Shown: in pieces, positions 49,806-60,829 of the stretch | Position numbering within the stretch: position 1 is the stretch's first letter | Layout: each line of letters opens with the position of its first letter | DNA from: Orlajensenia stereocauli | GTDB lineage: Bacteria > Actinomycetota > Actinomycetes > Actinomycetales > Microbacteriaceae | DNA length: 64,000 nucleotides | Direction: 5' to 3' (one strand) | NCBI RefSeq assembly: GCF_039548895.1 | Contig: NZ_JBCLVG010000003.1 | Notes under the pieces: model-generated | What the model was told of the DNA's origin: nothing | The model's database searches: none | Seen by the model: the letters and a program-made list of their open reading frames with translations, nothing else | Translations under genes and position numbers: made by a program

Positions 49806-50300
49806 CTAGTGCTTCTCGTGTCCGGGGAACGCCTCGATCGACTTCTGGATGATCGCCTCGGCCTCGGCAGCCGTGCCCCACGACTCGACCTTGACCCACT
49901 TGCCGGGCTCCAGGTCCTTGTAGTGCTCGAAGAAGTGCTTGAGCTCGTTCTTGGTCTGCTCGGGCACGTCGTCGATGTCCTGGATGTGCGCCCAGCGGGG
50001 GTCCTTGGCCGGCACCACGATGACCTTGGCGTCTCCGCCGGCCTCATCGCTCATGTCGAGGTAGCCGACGGGGCGAACCGAGACGCCGACGCCCGGGTAG
50101 ACCGGGTACTCGAGGAGCAGGAGCGCGTCGAGGGGGTCGCCGTCATCGGCCAGGGTGTTCTCGAAGAATCCGTAGTCGGTCGGGTACGCGAAGCTCGTGA
50201 AGAGCACGCGGTCGAGGTAGACACGACCTGTCTCGTGGTCGACCTCGTACTTGTTGCGGCTCCCCTTGGGGATTTCGACGACGACGTCGTATGCGGCCAT
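49806..50300 (-). CDS. ppa: Inorganic pyrophosphatase (family I)
   Basis: A 164-aa soluble enzyme that hydrolyses PPi to two Pi, driving nucleotide and sugar-nucleotide synthesis. VEIPKGSRNKYEVDHETG is the N-terminal signature, and DGDPLDALLLLEYPVYPG with the Asp cluster binds Mg2+. AKDPRWAHIQDIDDVPE is another family block. AAGGAGA precedes the ATG by 7 nt. It is divergent from tilS with a 46-bp gap. Confidence 0.97.
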   Translation of the reverse strand: MAAYDVVVEIPKGSRNKYEVDHETGRVYLDRVLFTSFAYPTDYGFFENTLADDGDPLDALLLLEYPVYPGVGVSVRPVGYLDMSDEAGGDAKVIVVPAKDPRWAHIQDIDDVPEQTKNELKHFFEHYKDLEPGKWVKVESWGTAAEAEAIIQKSIEAFPGHEKH

Positions 50301-50346
50301 GTTCTGTTCTCCTTGAGTGTCGGGAAAGTCGGCTTAAGGTTACTGG

Positions 50347-51366
50347 ATGGAGTCCGAGCGCCGTCCCCGGCTGACCCCCGCCATCGCCGACGTGCGCCGT
50401 GCGGTACGCAGCTGCATCGATGGACTCGCCCCGTCTACGACGGATGCACTGCTCCTCGTCGCGCTGAGCGGGGGCGCCGATTCCCTCGCCCTCGCCGCGG
50501 CGACAGCCTTCGAGGCGCCGCGATCGGCGATGCGCGCCGGCGCCGTCATCGTCGACCACGGACTGCAGGCCGACTCGGCCGTCGTGGCAGAGCGAGCCGC
50601 GGCCCAGGCCCGGGTGCTCGGCCTCGACCCGGTGCTGGTGCGCCGGGTGGACGTCTCGGCCGGGACGGATGCCGGAGGCCCCGAGGCCGCGGCCCGTGAC
50701 GCCCGCTACGAGGCCCTGAACGCCGCCGTCGCCCAGACCGGCGCTCTCGCCGTGCTGGTCGGCCACACCCTCGACGACCAGGCCGAGACCGTGCTGCTCG
50801 GGCTCGCTCGAGGGTCGGGGGGCGCGAGTCTGCAGGGCATGGCCGAGGCATCCGGGATCCTGCGACGCCCGCTCCTCGGCATCCGTCGATCGACCACTCG
50901 CCAGTTCTGCGCCGACGCCGGACTCGATGTCTGGGACGACCCGCACAACGACAGCCACCTCTATGCTCGGGTGCGGGTGCGCTCCAGCGTGCTGCCCGTG
51001 CTCGAGACGGAGCTCGGTCCCGGAATCGCCGAGGCCCTCGCCCGCACGGCAGAGCAGTTGCGCGAGGACTCCGAGGCGCTCGACTCCATGGTCGAAGAGA
51101 CCATCGAGGAGATCTGCGAGCCGGCAGAGGCCGGAATCGCGGTGTCGATCGGCGCCCTGGCGGCGAACCCGGCCGCCCTGCGGCAGCGCATCATCCGTCG
51201 CGTGGTGGACAGCGAGTTCGGCGTGAGCCTGAGCCGAGTGCAGACGCTGGCCGTCGCCAGACTGGTCACGGACTGGCACGGCCAGAAACCGCTCGATCTA
51301 CCGGGCATTAGAGTGAAACGCGACGCCGGACTGATCGTGTTCACCGCAGCGTCGACTCCACTCTGA
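50347..51366 (+). CDS. tilS: tRNA(Ile)-lysidine synthetase
   Basis: A 339-aa PP-loop ATPase that changes C34 of tRNA-Ile(CAU) to lysidine so that it reads AUA. The PP-loop SGGADS is at residues 41-46, followed by VDHGLQADSAVVAERAAAQA and GHTLDDQAETVLLGLARGSG, both typical. The C-terminal domain is shorter than in E. coli (432 aa), as is normal for actinobacteria. TAAGGT lies exactly 6 nt before the ATG, predicting a leaderless mRNA. Followed by hpt. Confidence 0.95.
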   Translation: MESERRPRLTPAIADVRRAVRSCIDGLAPSTTDALLLVALSGGADSLALAAATAFEAPRSAMRAGAVIVDHGLQADSAVVAERAAAQARVLGLDPVLVRRVDVSAGTDAGGPEAAARDARYEALNAAVAQTGALAVLVGHTLDDQAETVLLGLARGSGGASLQGMAEASGILRRPLLGIRRSTTRQFCADAGLDVWDDPHNDSHLYARVRVRSSVLPVLETELGPGIAEALARTAEQLREDSEALDSMVEETIEEICEPAEAGIAVSIGALAANPAALRQRIIRRVVDSEFGVSLSRVQTLAVARLVTDWHGQKPLDLPGIRVKRDAGLIVFTAASTPL

Positions 51367-51400
51367 TCACACCCGGATCACCCCGATCACACCCCGATCG
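51365..51400 (+). repeat. Short GATCAC tandem repeats phased near 10 bp
   Basis: GATCAC occurs at 51365, 51376 and 51385, with GATCG at 51396 (steps 11, 9, 11; average ~10.3 bp). They start inside the tilS stop codon and fill the gap to hpt. Helical phasing would put the same face of the DNA forward each time; a regulator site for hpt or simple slippage are both possible. Confidence 0.4.
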
Positions 51401-51426
51401 ACCCAAGCGGAACGGAAACCCAGGCC

Positions 51427-51978
51427 ATGGAAGCCCACGACATCGACGGCCAGCTCACCGAGATGCTGCTGAGCGAAGAAGACATCCACGCGAAGCTCGC
51501 CGAACTCGCCCGGGTGATCGAGATCGACTACGCAGACAAGAACGTGCTCCTGGTCGGCGTGCTGAAGGGCGCCGTCATGGTCATGGCCGACCTGGTCCGT
51601 GAGCTGCGCATCCACGCCAACATGGACTGGATGGCCGTCTCGTCCTACGGCAGCGGCACCCAGTCGAGTGGGGTCGTGCGCATCCTGAAGGACCTCGACA
51701 CCGACGTCACCGGCCGTCACGTGCTCATCGTCGAGGACATCATCGACTCCGGCCTCACGCTGAGCTGGCTGCAGTCCAACCTGGTCACCCGCGGGGCGGC
51801 GTCGGTCGAGATCTGCGCCCTGCTGCGCAAGCCGGATGCCGCCAAGGTCGCCGTCGACGTCAAGTACCTCGGCTTCGACATCCCGAACCAGTTCGTCGTG
51901 GGCTACGGCCTCGACTACGCCGAGAAGTACCGCAACCTGCGCGGCGTCGGCATCCTCGCTCCGCACGTCTACAGCTGA
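51427..51978 (+). CDS. hpt: Hypoxanthine phosphoribosyltransferase
   Basis: A 183-aa purine-salvage enzyme that makes IMP/GMP from hypoxanthine/guanine and PRPP. HVLIVEDIIDSGLTLSWL is the PRPP-binding loop, VLLVGVLKGAVMVMADLVREL the N-terminal block and VSSYGSGTQSSGVVRI the flexible loop. Its place after tilS and near ftsH is a widespread bacterial order, although here another gene separates it from ftsH. The weak AGG site before the ATG fits read-through from tilS. Confidence 0.96.
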   Translation: MEAHDIDGQLTEMLLSEEDIHAKLAELARVIEIDYADKNVLLVGVLKGAVMVMADLVRELRIHANMDWMAVSSYGSGTQSSGVVRILKDLDTDVTGRHVLIVEDIIDSGLTLSWLQSNLVTRGAASVEICALLRKPDAAKVAVDVKYLGFDIPNQFVVGYGLDYAEKYRNLRGVGILAPHVYS

Positions 51979-52065
51979 GGTCGGGTCGCGCCCAGCCTGC
52001 TGCCATGACGCACGAGTTTCGGTGCGTTCGTAGCCTTCGCGATGAGCGGGAGCTATATTGACGCA

Positions 52066-52947
52066 ATGCGACTCCCGATCAGGCCGCTTTCCGGGCGTTG
52101 GCCCGCTCCGCTGCAGAAGGCTTTCACCCGATTCTTCTGGCGCGACCCCAGCGTCATCCTCGATCCGGATGTCTCCGCTGAGGACTTCCGCCGGGCGATG
52201 TCGGCGATCCATGTCGGCGAGACCATCAAGATCACCGAGGGGGACAGGCACCCGGCTGCCGACGCTCTCATCATCGACAACGTCGACCTGACGGATGCCG
52301 TCATCGTCGACATCGGCGCATCGGATGGGTCGACCTCCGTCGACCTGATCGGCAAGCTCCCGACGTTCGGCCAGTACATCATCGCCGACCTGTACTTCCA
52401 TCTCACCGCACGCCGGTCGGATGGTCGCACCTTCCTGTTCGACCAGGCGGGGGAGTGCATCCTCGTCGTGGGGCCCCGCGCCGTCGCGTGGCCGAGCCTC
52501 TCCGGATCGGTCCGGCGGCTGTATTCGCGCCGGATCGCCCGCTCGCTCCGCCCCGACGTGCCGGTGGAGCAGGTGCTGCTGCTGAACCCCGATGCCCGAG
52601 CCCTGATGGCCTCAGATCCCCGGGTCACGTTCCGCCAGCATGACGTCTTCACACGCTGGGGCGAGCCGAGGCCGACCCTCATCAAGGTGGCCAACCTGCT
52701 GCGTCAGCTGTACTTCTCGGATGACATGCTGCGCGTCGGGGTCGCCTCGGTGCTCGACAGTCTCGACGAGGGCGGCTACTTCCTCATCGTCGACAACTCG
52801 CGCATCAAGGACATGCCACCGAGAGCAGGGTTGTATCGGCGGACCGGGGATCGCTTCGCCGTCGTCGAGGAGACTCCCAACAGGCCGGAGATCGGCGACC
52901 TCATCGAAAGCGTGAGACTCCCGTCGGCGGTGGCGCGGTCTGAGTGA
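52066..52947 (+). CDS. Methyltransferase-like protein of unknown function
   Basis: A 293-aa soluble protein. VIVDIGASDGSTSVDLIGKL (~82-101 by this start) looks like motif I of a class I SAM-binding fold, and LDSLDEGGYFLIVDNSR (~237-253) resembles the later GG-F/L-V strand of such folds. I cannot name the family. I chose ATG 52066 because TATATT lies exactly 6 nt upstream (leaderless), rather than ATG 52042. It separates hpt from ftsH, which are often adjacent in related genomes, and has its own promoter, so it may be an insertion into this conserved order. Confidence 0.6.
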   Translation: MRLPIRPLSGRWPAPLQKAFTRFFWRDPSVILDPDVSAEDFRRAMSAIHVGETIKITEGDRHPAADALIIDNVDLTDAVIVDIGASDGSTSVDLIGKLPTFGQYIIADLYFHLTARRSDGRTFLFDQAGECILVVGPRAVAWPSLSGSVRRLYSRRIARSLRPDVPVEQVLLLNPDARALMASDPRVTFRQHDVFTRWGEPRPTLIKVANLLRQLYFSDDMLRVGVASVLDSLDEGGYFLIVDNSRIKDMPPRAGLYRRTGDRFAVVEETPNRPEIGDLIESVRLPSAVARSE

Positions 52948-53031
52948 CGATCGTCGCACCCCGGCGCTGCGGCAAGCCGTGAGCGAACATGGAGCACGTG
53001 CACAGCGCACGGGCGATACCCTCAGAGCACC

Positions 53032-55047
<2,016 letters not shown>

Positions 55048-55060
55048 ACCGGGGGCGCGC

Positions 55061-55657
55061 GTGACGGGCGTCGATCGGCCACGCATCGAAGCGGCTGTGA
55101 CCGAGCTGCTGCTCGCGATCGGCGAGGATCCCTCTCGGCCCGGGCTCGTGAAGACCCCGAAGCGCGTCGCGGATTCCTACGCGGAGTTCTTCGGCGGGCT
55201 CGAGGTCGACCCGGTGTCGCACCTGCTCGACGCCGTCCCGTTGGGCTCCAGCGACGACGGCCTGCCGCAGACCAGCGACGCCGTCATCGTGCGGGGCATC
55301 GACTTCAGGTCGATCTGCGAGCACCATCTGCTTCCGTTCGTCGGCATCGTGCACGTCGCCTACCTCCCCGGTGAGCGCGTGGTCGGGCTGGGCAAGCTGG
55401 CCGACGTCGTCGAGACCCTCTCCACCCGTCCCCAGCTGCAGGAACGCCTGACCGAGGAGATCGCCGACGCGCTCGAGACCGGGCTCGCAGCACGCGGGGT
55501 CCTCGTGGTGATGGATGCCGTTCACAGGTGCGTCGTCGCGCGCGGCTCGCGCCAGGCCGGCAGTTCGACCGTCACAGTGGCCAGCAGAGGCGAGCTGACG
55601 GATGCCGTCGCCCGCGCCGAGCTCATGGCGCTCATCGGCGAATCCCCCCGTGGCTGA
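55061..55657 (+). CDS. folE: GTP cyclohydrolase I
   Basis: A 198-aa enzyme that converts GTP to 7,8-dihydroneopterin triphosphate, the first step of folate synthesis. Zinc ligands C86 and H89 lie in ICEHHLLPF and C157 in VHRCVVARG; GLGKLADVVETLSTRPQLQERL is the substrate-site block. It starts with GTG 13 bp after ftsH and its end overlaps folP, so it belongs to the folate operon. Confidence 0.96.
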   Translation: MTGVDRPRIEAAVTELLLAIGEDPSRPGLVKTPKRVADSYAEFFGGLEVDPVSHLLDAVPLGSSDDGLPQTSDAVIVRGIDFRSICEHHLLPFVGIVHVAYLPGERVVGLGKLADVVETLSTRPQLQERLTEEIADALETGLAARGVLVVMDAVHRCVVARGSRQAGSSTVTVASRGELTDAVARAELMALIGESPRG

Positions 55658-56477
55658 GATGGCGGCATCCGTCGACACCGTCATCCTCGGTGTGCTCAAC
55701 GTCACCCCTGATTCCTTCAGCGACGGCGGCCGCTGGATCGACACCGACGCCGCCATCGCCCATGCCCAGGCGCTGGTCGCCGAGGGCGCCGACCTGATCG
55801 ACGTGGGCGGGGAGTCCACCCGCCCCGGTGCCGAGCGCGTCGACCCCGTGGCAGAGCAGGGTCGAGTGATCCCCGTGATCGCCGCCCTGAGCGCGGCGGG
55901 CATCGCCGTGAGCGTCGACACCATGAACGCGTCGACGGCGGTCGAGGCTGTCACCGCAGGCGCCGCAATCGTCAACGACGTCTCGGGTGGTCTCGCCGAC
56001 CCCGACATGGCGGCAGCCGTCGCAGGCCTCGACGTGCACTACGTGGCGATGCACTGGCGCGGGCACTCCAAGCACATGAACGACCTCGCCCGCTACGGCG
56101 ATGTCGTGACCGACGTGCGGTCGGAGCTGGCCGACCGTGTCGACGCCCTTCTGGCCGCCGGCATCAGATCCGACCGCATCATCCTCGACCCCGGGCTCGG
56201 GTTCGCCAAGCGTGCCGAGCACGACTGGGAGCTGCTCGGCAACCTCGGCGAGCTCGCCGGTCTGGGGCATCCGCTTCTCATCGGGGCGTCGCGCAAGCGG
56301 TTCCTCGGGCGGCTGCTGCCCGCCGACGCGCCGGTGTCCGACCGGGATCTCCCGACGGCCGTGGTGAGCGCCCTGAGCGCTCGCGCCGGGGTGTGGGGCG
56401 TGCGCGTGCACGACGTTCTCGGCACGCGCCGCGCCCTCGACGTCGTGCGCGCATGGCAAGGTGGAGAGCGTGGATAA
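55650..56477 (+). CDS. folP: Dihydropteroate synthase
   Basis: A 275-aa TIM-barrel enzyme joining dihydropterin pyrophosphate to p-aminobenzoate (the sulfonamide target). ILGVLNVTPDSFSDGG and GADLIDVGGESTRPGAE are the two signatures; GLGFAKRAEHDWELL and IGASRKRFLG follow. Start could be GTG 55650 (overlapping the folE stop by 8 nt) or ATG 55659; the conserved core begins after both. Overlaps folB. Confidence 0.96.
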   Translation: MAEMAASVDTVILGVLNVTPDSFSDGGRWIDTDAAIAHAQALVAEGADLIDVGGESTRPGAERVDPVAEQGRVIPVIAALSAAGIAVSVDTMNASTAVEAVTAGAAIVNDVSGGLADPDMAAAVAGLDVHYVAMHWRGHSKHMNDLARYGDVVTDVRSELADRVDALLAAGIRSDRIILDPGLGFAKRAEHDWELLGNLGELAGLGHPLLIGASRKRFLGRLLPADAPVSDRDLPTAVVSALSARAGVWGVRVHDVLGTRRALDVVRAWQGGERG

Positions 56478-56841
56478 GACGCTCGACAGCATCAGCATCA
56501 CCGGACTGCGCATCGACGCGCATCACGGGGTGTTCGAACACGAGCGCCGCGACGGCCAGGAGTTCGTGATCGACGCCACCGTGTGGCTCGATTTCGCCAG
56601 GGCCGCGGCCGATGACGAGCTGGCCCAGACCATCCACTACGGAGAACTCGCCATCGAGATCGCCGACGCCGTGCGCCGCGATCCTGTCGACCTCATCGAG
56701 ACCCTCGCCGAGCGCATCGCGGCCACGGTGCTGGCGCATCCCGCAGCCCACGAGGTGCGCGTCACGGTGCACAAGCCCCATGCCCCCATCCCCGAGCGAT
56801 TCGACGACGTGTCCGTCAGCATCACCCGGGGTCGCGCGTGA
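56461..56841 (+). CDS. folB: Dihydroneopterin aldolase
   Basis: A 126-aa enzyme that cleaves dihydroneopterin to 6-hydroxymethyl-dihydropterin. ITGLRIDAHHGVFEHERRDG is the N-terminal signature with the catalytic Glu, and VRVTVHKPHAPIPERFDDV holds the conserved Lys-Pro segment. Start is GTG 56461 or, with a GGTGGAG-like site, GTG 56470. The stop overlaps folK (GTGA). Confidence 0.94.
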   Translation: MESVDKTLDSISITGLRIDAHHGVFEHERRDGQEFVIDATVWLDFARAAADDELAQTIHYGELAIEIADAVRRDPVDLIETLAERIAATVLAHPAAHEVRVTVHKPHAPIPERFDDVSVSITRGRA

Positions 56842-57392
56842 ACGCCGGCCCGCGCGGGGGCGTCGCATCGGCTGAGACCCACTCCGTCCTCGCCCTCGGC
56901 AGCAATCTCGGCAACCGCGCCGAGCAGATCGCCACGGCCATCGCCGAGATCGCCGACACCGACGGCATCCGTCTCACCGCTGCATCGAAGCTCGTCGAGT
57001 CGACGGCCGTGAAGCCCGCCGGCACCGACGATCAGGCGCCCCGGTATCTCAACGCCGTCGTCAGCATCGCCACGACGCTCGACGCCGACGCGCTGCTCCA
57101 CGCGATCAACGCGATCGAGGCCGACCACGGTCGCACCCGCGACGAACGCTGGGGCGACCGCACCCTCGACATCGACGTCATCACCTTCGGCGACGTCAGC
57201 TCAGACGACGCGCGACTGACTCTGCCGCATCCGCGTGCCGCCGAGCGCGCCTTCGTGCTGGCCCCCTGGCTCGAGATCGAACCGGACGCCGTTCTGCCGG
57301 GTCGTGGTCGCATCGACGCCCTCCTCGCGGCCCTGCCGCCCGCCGACGCCGTCGCCGTCTGGCCGGCCGACTCCGGATGGACGACGCGATGA
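56838..57392 (+). CDS. folK: 2-amino-4-hydroxy-6-hydroxymethyldihydropteridine pyrophosphokinase
   Basis: A 184-aa enzyme transferring pyrophosphate from ATP to hydroxymethyl-dihydropterin. VLALGSNLGNRAEQIATAI is the start of the fold; RDERWGDRTLDIDVITFGD is the R-x-WG-RxLDiDi signature and LPHPRAAERAFVLAPWLEI the C-terminal block. GTG start overlaps folB and its stop overlaps the DUF3180 gene, giving a tightly packed operon. Confidence 0.95.
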   Translation: MNAGPRGGVASAETHSVLALGSNLGNRAEQIATAIAEIADTDGIRLTAASKLVESTAVKPAGTDDQAPRYLNAVVSIATTLDADALLHAINAIEADHGRTRDERWGDRTLDIDVITFGDVSSDDARLTLPHPRAAERAFVLAPWLEIEPDAVLPGRGRIDALLAALPPADAVAVWPADSGWTTR

Positions 57393-57862
57393 CCCGCACC
57401 TATCCGACGACGCTCATAGCCCTCGCCCTCGTCGGCCTCGTGGTCGGCTATCTGGTCGAGCTCGGCACGGCCGCGACAGGGCGTGCCGTGTTCGTGCCGC
57501 CCGTCTCCCTGCCGATCGCGCTCGTGGCGATCGCCGCCGTCGTGATCGGCTTCGCCGTCCCCATCCGCCGTGCCGTCACTGGCAGGTCGAGGGAGCGCAT
57601 CAACCCGTTCCGCGCGATGAGGGTGGCTGCCCTCGCGAAAGCGTCGTCCCTCGCCGGAGCCCTCCTCCTCGGCGGTGGCATCGGGGTGCTGGTCTACCTG
57701 CTCACCCGCACGGCCATTCCCGGCCTCGGCTCGATCTGGATGGCCGTCGCCTCGGCCGTCGCCGCCGCGATCCTGCTCGCAGCAGGTCTCATCGCCGAGT
57801 ACTTCTGCACGATCCCGCCGAGCGGCGACGACCCAGACGACGAAGTAGGAGCCCATGCCTGA
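57389..57862 (+). CDS. DUF3180 family membrane protein
   Basis: A 157-aa protein with four predicted helices (~8-28, ~38-60, ~85-105, ~115-138). The middle block RERINPFRAMRVAALAKASSLAG is the DUF3180 hallmark. Found almost always right after folK in actinobacteria; function unknown. ATG 57389 overlaps the folK stop (ATGA); an earlier in-frame ATG (57377) is less well placed. Confidence 0.85.
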   Translation: MTRTYPTTLIALALVGLVVGYLVELGTAATGRAVFVPPVSLPIALVAIAAVVIGFAVPIRRAVTGRSRERINPFRAMRVAALAKASSLAGALLLGGGIGVLVYLLTRTAIPGLGSIWMAVASAVAAAILLAAGLIAEYFCTIPPSGDDPDDEVGAHA

Positions 57863-58484
57863 GACCGATCATGACGACGATGTCGCTATGACGAGCGCCA
57901 GCGCGGAGATCAGCGCCGGGCCCGGCGTTCCCGTCCCTGCCGAGTCGGGTGTCGAGACCGGTGACGGCGCATCCGGTTCGGCGGCACCCGCAGCGTCGAC
58001 CGATCAGCGCATCGACCTGCCCGGAATCGCCTGGAAGCGCGTCTCGCCGAAGTACCTCGTCGCCGGCCTCGTCCAGCTCGGCATCGCGGCCGTGATCGTC
58101 TGCGGCCTCATCGCCGTCGCCTGGCTCGCGTGGGACTGGACGTGGGCCGGCTGGGCACTGCCGTTCGTGGTCGCGTTCTTCCTCATCAGCATCGTCGTGG
58201 AGCCGCGCCGGGTGCGGTCGATCGGCTATGCCCTGCGCACGGACGACCTCGTGTTCCGGCGGGGCATCATGTTCCAGCGCTTCGTGGCGGTTCCCTACGG
58301 CCGGATGCAGCTCGTCGACATCACACGCGGACCGGTGTCGCGCGCTCTCGGCCTCGCCGACCTGCGCTTCGTGACCGCCGCGGCGTCGACGGCCGTCGCC
58401 ATCCCCGGGCTCCCCGAGGCCGATGCCGAGGAGTTGCGCGATCAGCTCGTGACCCTGGCCGAGAGCCGCCGGGCCGGGCTGTGA
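57855..58484 (+). CDS. Bacterial PH domain membrane protein (YdbS-like)
   Basis: A 209-aa protein. An acidic/Ala-rich N-terminal tail (~1-55) precedes two helices (~77-105) and one bacterial PH (DUF304) domain (~115-200) with YALRTDDLVFRRGIMFQRFVAVPYGRMQLVDI. YdbS/YdbT pairs occur together widely; a lipid- or secretion-related role is suspected but unproven. Overlaps the DUF3180 gene by 8 nt and the next gene by 4 nt. Confidence 0.85.
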   Translation: MPETDHDDDVAMTSASAEISAGPGVPVPAESGVETGDGASGSAAPAASTDQRIDLPGIAWKRVSPKYLVAGLVQLGIAAVIVCGLIAVAWLAWDWTWAGWALPFVVAFFLISIVVEPRRVRSIGYALRTDDLVFRRGIMFQRFVAVPYGRMQLVDITRGPVSRALGLADLRFVTAAASTAVAIPGLPEADAEELRDQLVTLAESRRAGL

Positions 58485-60049
58485 ACCTGACCGACGGCGA
58501 GTGGCACCGCCTGCATCCGGCGTCGCCGGTGCTGCGCGGGGGTATCGCCTTCATCGCCATCGCCGGTTTCGTGATCGCCAACCTGCGCGAGCGACTCGTC
58601 GAGATCTTCTTCCACGTGCCGAGCTACGGCGACGACCCTCTCGACGACATCTACGAGCGCGGACTGGTGGGCTGGGCGCTGCTCGCAGTGCTGGGAGTGC
58701 TCATCGTGATCATCGCCGTGTTCTACCTGTCGTGGCGCATGCACAGCTTCCGCGTGACGGACGACCTCGTCGAGGTGCGCAGCGGCCTGCTCTTCCGCAC
58801 GCATCGGCGCGCCCGCCTCGACAGGGTGCAGGGCGTGACCATCACGCGATCGCTGCTTCCGCGCCTCTTCGGAGCGGCCAAGCTCGATGTGGCCGTAGCG
58901 GGCAACGACGGCAACGTACAGCTCGCGTATCTCGGATCGGCGGCAGCGGATGCGCTGCGTCGCGAGATCCTGCAGCTCGCGTCGGGGTTGCGAGCGAGCC
59001 GGGGCACCCCAGCGCTGCCCGCCGCCGATGCCGATGCCCCCGCCGATGCTGAGGCCGCCGCCAGCGCCGCCGCCAGTGCCACTGCCACCGCGACTGGCGC
59101 ACCGGCATCCGTCGCCACGCGCATCATCAACCAGCGCGTGAACGAGTTCCTCGCGCCGGAACTCGACGCCGATGTCGCTACACCCGAGTCCGTCGTCCGC
59201 ATCCCCGTCGTACGACTGATCGGATCGGTGCTGCTCAGCGGCTACTCGGTCTTCCTCCTGGCCGCGGGCGTCGCGCTCATCGTGGGTGTCGCGAACGATG
59301 CCGTCTGGCCGGTCTTCGCCGTGCTGCCCATCCTCATCGGCAGCGTGAGCTACTACTGGAACCGGGTCACTCGGATGCTGCGCTACAGCATCGCAGGCAC
59401 GCCCGACGGTGTGCGCGTCGGCTACGGCCTGCTCTCGACCAACAACGAGACGCTGCCTCCAGGCCGCATCCACGCCATCGGCGTGAGCCAGCCGCTGCTA
59501 TGGCGGCCGTTCGGCTGGTGGCGCATCCAGGTCAACACCGCGAGCCGGGCGCGCAGCGACGGCCAGAACCGCGACCACACCACGGTCATGCCCGTCGGAA
59601 GAGCCGACGACGTCTCGCGGGTGCTCGGCCTCATGCTGCCGGCCTTCGTCGGCGACGACGCTGCCCTCGTGATCCGCGCCGGGCTCGTCTCCCGGGGCGA
59701 CGACGACTACTCGGGAGCCCCTCGTCGGGCTGCCTGGCTGCGGCCGTTCTCCTGGCGGCGCACGGGCTACAGGGCGGCATCCGGAGTACTGCTTCTGCGG
59801 CATGGCCTCGTCTCTCGACACCTCGCCATCGTGCCGTACGCCAGGGTGCAGAGCGTGTCGCTCTCGCAGGGCCCGCTGCAGCGATCCCTTCGGCTGGCGG
59901 CAGTGCAGGTGCAGACGGTGTCGGGGCCTGTCGTGGCCTCTCTCGACGTCGCCGATGCGGCCACGGCCGTCCGCCTGTTCGGCGAGGCCGGAGACGACGC
60001 CGTCACCTTCGCCGCCTCGGACACGAGTCATCACTGGAGCACGTCATGA
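58481..60049 (+). CDS. Bacterial PH domain membrane protein (YdbT-like)
   Basis: A 522-aa protein from GTG 58481 (GTGA overlap). It has an N-terminal helix pair (~17-85) and three PH/DUF304 modules: ~85-165 (WRMHSFRVTDDLVEVRSGLLF), ~295-395 (RMLRYSIAGTPDGVRVGYGLL) and ~420-510 (RTGYRAASGVLLLRHGLVSRH). A second helix pair lies at ~245-290, and an Ala-rich linker (~170-200) joins the parts. The larger partner of the YdbS-like protein; function unknown. Confidence 0.85.
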   Translation: MNLTDGEWHRLHPASPVLRGGIAFIAIAGFVIANLRERLVEIFFHVPSYGDDPLDDIYERGLVGWALLAVLGVLIVIIAVFYLSWRMHSFRVTDDLVEVRSGLLFRTHRRARLDRVQGVTITRSLLPRLFGAAKLDVAVAGNDGNVQLAYLGSAAADALRREILQLASGLRASRGTPALPAADADAPADAEAAASAAASATATATGAPASVATRIINQRVNEFLAPELDADVATPESVVRIPVVRLIGSVLLSGYSVFLLAAGVALIVGVANDAVWPVFAVLPILIGSVSYYWNRVTRMLRYSIAGTPDGVRVGYGLLSTNNETLPPGRIHAIGVSQPLLWRPFGWWRIQVNTASRARSDGQNRDHTTVMPVGRADDVSRVLGLMLPAFVGDDAALVIRAGLVSRGDDDYSGAPRRAAWLRPFSWRRTGYRAASGVLLLRHGLVSRHLAIVPYARVQSVSLSQGPLQRSLRLAAVQVQTVSGPVVASLDVADAATAVRLFGEAGDDAVTFAASDTSHHWSTS

Positions 60050-60828
60050 GCCCGTCCGCCGCAGCATCGCCATCGTCCAGGGCCGGTCGGCTCGGCGTCG
60101 GCATCATCGGGGCCGGTCGGGTCGGGCCCGTGCTCGGGGCGGCCCTCGCCGGCGCCGGTCACGCCCTCGTCGGAATCTCAGCCGTCTCCGAGGCGAGTCT
60201 CGAGCGAGCGGATGCGATGCTCCCGGGAGTTCCCGTCCTGACTGTGCCCGAGGTGGTCGAGCGCAGTGAGCTCGTCATCCTCGCGGTTCCGGCAGCCGAG
60301 CTGCCGGCCCTCGTCTCCGGCCTCGCGGCCACGGGCGCCTGGCAGCCCGGACAGCTCGTTCTCCACACGGCGGCGCAGTATGGAACCGACGTGCTCGCCC
60401 CGGCGCTGCAGCGCGGAGCCATCCCGCTCGCCGTGCATCCGGCGATGACCTTCACGGGCACCAGCCTCGACATCTCGCGGCTCACCGAGGCGTGGTTCGC
60501 CGTCACGGCGCCGGCTCCGGTGCTGCCGATCGGGCAGGCTCTCGTGGTGGAGATGGGCGGTGAGCCTCACATCGTGGCCGAAGCCGACCGCGCGGCCTAC
60601 GCCGAGGCCGTCGAGACGGCGGTGTCATTCTCGAGTGCGATCGTCGATCAGGCCGCTCGACTGCTGCGCGGCATCGGCATCGAGAACGCCGGTACCTTCA
60701 TCGCCCCGCTCGTGCGTTCGTCGGTCGAGGCGGCTCTGGCCCGCAGCGGCGCGAGTACCATCGACGTGGCCGATCTGTTGGCCGACACCGGAGGCGGGTT
60801 CGACAACCCTCCCGCATCCGAGGAGTGA
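60046..60828 (+). CDS. Rossmann-like/DUF2520 domain protein
   Basis: A 260-aa cytoplasmic protein. LGVGIIGAGRVGPVLGAALAGAGH is an NAD(P)-type GxGxxG fold start, followed by LVILAVPAAELPALVSGL and the DUF2520 helical C-terminus (FIAPLVRSSVEAALARSG). It resembles ketopantoate reductase/NADPH-oxidoreductase folds and precedes panC, so a link to pantothenate synthesis (a PanE-like step) is plausible but unproven. ATGA overlap with the PH gene. Confidence 0.82.
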   Translation: MSPSAAASPSSRAGRLGVGIIGAGRVGPVLGAALAGAGHALVGISAVSEASLERADAMLPGVPVLTVPEVVERSELVILAVPAAELPALVSGLAATGAWQPGQLVLHTAAQYGTDVLAPALQRGAIPLAVHPAMTFTGTSLDISRLTEAWFAVTAPAPVLPIGQALVVEMGGEPHIVAEADRAAYAEAVETAVSFSSAIVDQAARLLRGIGIENAGTFIAPLVRSSVEAALARSGASTIDVADLLADTGGGFDNPPASEE

Positions 60829-60829
60829 G

